The notes beneath the pieces were generated by a model. The model saw only the letters and a list, made by a program, of their open reading frames with translations. It did not search any database and was not told where the DNA came from. A stretch of DNA of 5,845 nt, from positions 1 through 5,845 of the forward strand of contig JAOZPO010000096.1 in the NCBI GenBank assembly GCA_029932715.1, written 5' to 3'. Made by a program: the position numbers and the translations under genes. How positions within the stretch are numbered: the first letter of the stretch is position 1; each line of letters opens with the position of its first letter. This document shows, one piece after another, positions 5,017 to 5,845 of the stretch. Source of the stretch: Halobacteria archaeon. Lineage in GTDB: Archaea > Halobacteriota > Syntropharchaeia > Alkanophagales > Methanospirareceae.

Positions 5017-5845
5017 TGAGCAGTAAAATATCTGACGCGAGAAGAATAGTGATAAAGGTAGGGACCAGCAACCTCACCGATAGCAACTACCGGCTTGAGC
5101 CGTGCAAAGTGGAAAAGCTTACCCGTGAGATAGCGGAACTAAAGAAGCGCGGTAAGGAAGTTATTGTGGTCTCTTCGGGCGCTATCGGTGCTGGTATTGG
5201 TAAACTCGATCTGAAGCAGCGACCACGCGACATAAAGAGGTTGCAGGCTACTGCTGCTGTGGGACAAAACGTCTTAATGAGCACGTATGATAGATATTTC
5301 GCACGTTACGGGCAGACAATAGCGCAGGTATTATTAACGCATGAGGATTTCTTTAACAGGCAGAGATACATCAATCTCAGGAATACTTTGATTACACTAC
5401 TTAAGTCGAGTCTAATACCAATAATAAACGAGAACGACACCGTAGCGGTGGACGAGCTAAAAGTAGGAGATAACGATAATTTATCGGCGCTGGTAGCAAG
5501 CAATCTCGAGGCGGATTTGCTTGTCCTGCTGACCGATATAGACGGCTTGTATAGCCAGGACCCGAAAAGGAGCAAAAACGCTGAGTTCATATCGGTCGTG
5601 GAAGAGATAACGCCGGAAATTGAGCGTATTGCAGAGTCAGGAGGTAAAACGGGTGTGGGAGGTATGAAGACGAAGATACAAGCTGCGAGAGTTAGTATGA
5701 ATGCGGGCATTCCTCTCGTCATTGCGAACGGCGGTGCCGAAAACATACTGTTACGGATTATAGAGGGGGAGCAGGTTGGAACTGTATTCATACCGAAGCG
5801 AGAGAAGATGAACGATAGAGAGCACTGGATTCCGTTTGCATCAAC
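5017..5845 (+). CDS. proB: Glutamate 5-kinase (partial, 3' end outside the window)
   Basis: Glutamate 5-kinase phosphorylates the gamma-carboxyl of L-glutamate with ATP in the cytoplasm, the first committed step of proline synthesis; ProA then reduces the unstable product. The 276 residues seen carry the amino-acid-kinase fold: K-V-G-T-S-N-L (14-20, nucleotide phosphate loop), SSGAIGAG (53-60), AAVGQ (80-84), IINENDTVA (136-144), GDNDNLSALVA (151-161, glutamate binding), LLTDIDGLY (171-179, ATP binding) and GVGGMKTK (213-220). After G255-T256 the sequence reaches R268-E-H-W-I, the usual beginning of the C-terminal PUA domain. Bacterial ProB is about 370 residues, so roughly 90-100 residues are missing beyond the window edge. 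ATG 5017 is the only reasonable start: a TGA lies directly before it in frame, the next Met is residue 88, and K-V-G-T-S is at the expected distance. There is no clear SD, unlike several neighbours. No frameshift or missing key residue is seen. ProA or ProC may follow outside the window. Confidence 0.96.

Noticed and set aside
5306..5791. Minus-strand frame of 161 codons opposite proB
   Set aside because: proB has all kinase motifs in the plus frame. The opposite frame is a shadow caused by codon use.
1..5845. CRISPR array, tRNA/rRNA gene, insertion sequence or attachment site
   Set aside because: No regularly spaced repeats, no tRNA-like cloverleaf, no transposase motif and no flanking inverted/direct repeats were seen. 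The only large repeats are the diverged protein-level modules and CBS paralogues.

Overview
The window looks like archaeal chromosomal DNA. Several gene starts are preceded by AT-rich TATA-like boxes, some with a purine-rich BRE just upstream. Several genes have GGAGG-type Shine-Dalgarno (SD) sequences at their start codons, and oligo-T runs follow three gene ends. The protein content (stand-alone two-CBS proteins, a GYD-like small protein, a PUA-type glutamate 5-kinase, polytopic proteins of unknown family) fits a euryarchaeon, possibly a methanogen/ANME relative. No gene here fixes the lineage, so that placement is a guess.

Layout. Positions 1-81 hold only the T-rich end of the first gene. 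From 82 to 1299 three genes run on the minus strand: a GYD/DUF3303-like small protein and two tandem paralogous two-CBS proteins. Each has its own apparent promoter and SD. A third, more distant two-CBS gene (1394-1789) is divergent from them across a 94-bp region with a 14-bp AT palindrome. It converges on a minus-strand gene for an exported or membrane-anchored protein of unknown family (1808-2422). Both stop codons of that convergent pair sit in the arms of one terminator-like hairpin. A strong BRE/TATA promoter then drives a small Cys/His-containing membrane protein (2611-2853).

The most unusual part is 2908-4908: two adjacent minus-strand genes for 8-TM proteins. Each is built from two copies of a four-helix module, so the module occurs four times in 2 kb. 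All four copies share the gapless pattern R-x5-D-x5-W-E-x3-S-G-x6-G-W-x-[IL]-F-x-Y, then N-[LV]-Y, an R-W, and R-[DN]-x-R-[YF]. I do not recognise the family.

The window ends inside proB (glutamate 5-kinase, first step of proline synthesis), divergent from the 8-TM pair and cut at the start of its PUA domain.

How the genes might work together: no single pathway is evident. The CBS proteins are probably adenylate-sensing regulatory modules and proB is housekeeping. The 8-TM pair may form one membrane complex. A role for the small membrane protein or the exported protein with that pair is only suggested by proximity.
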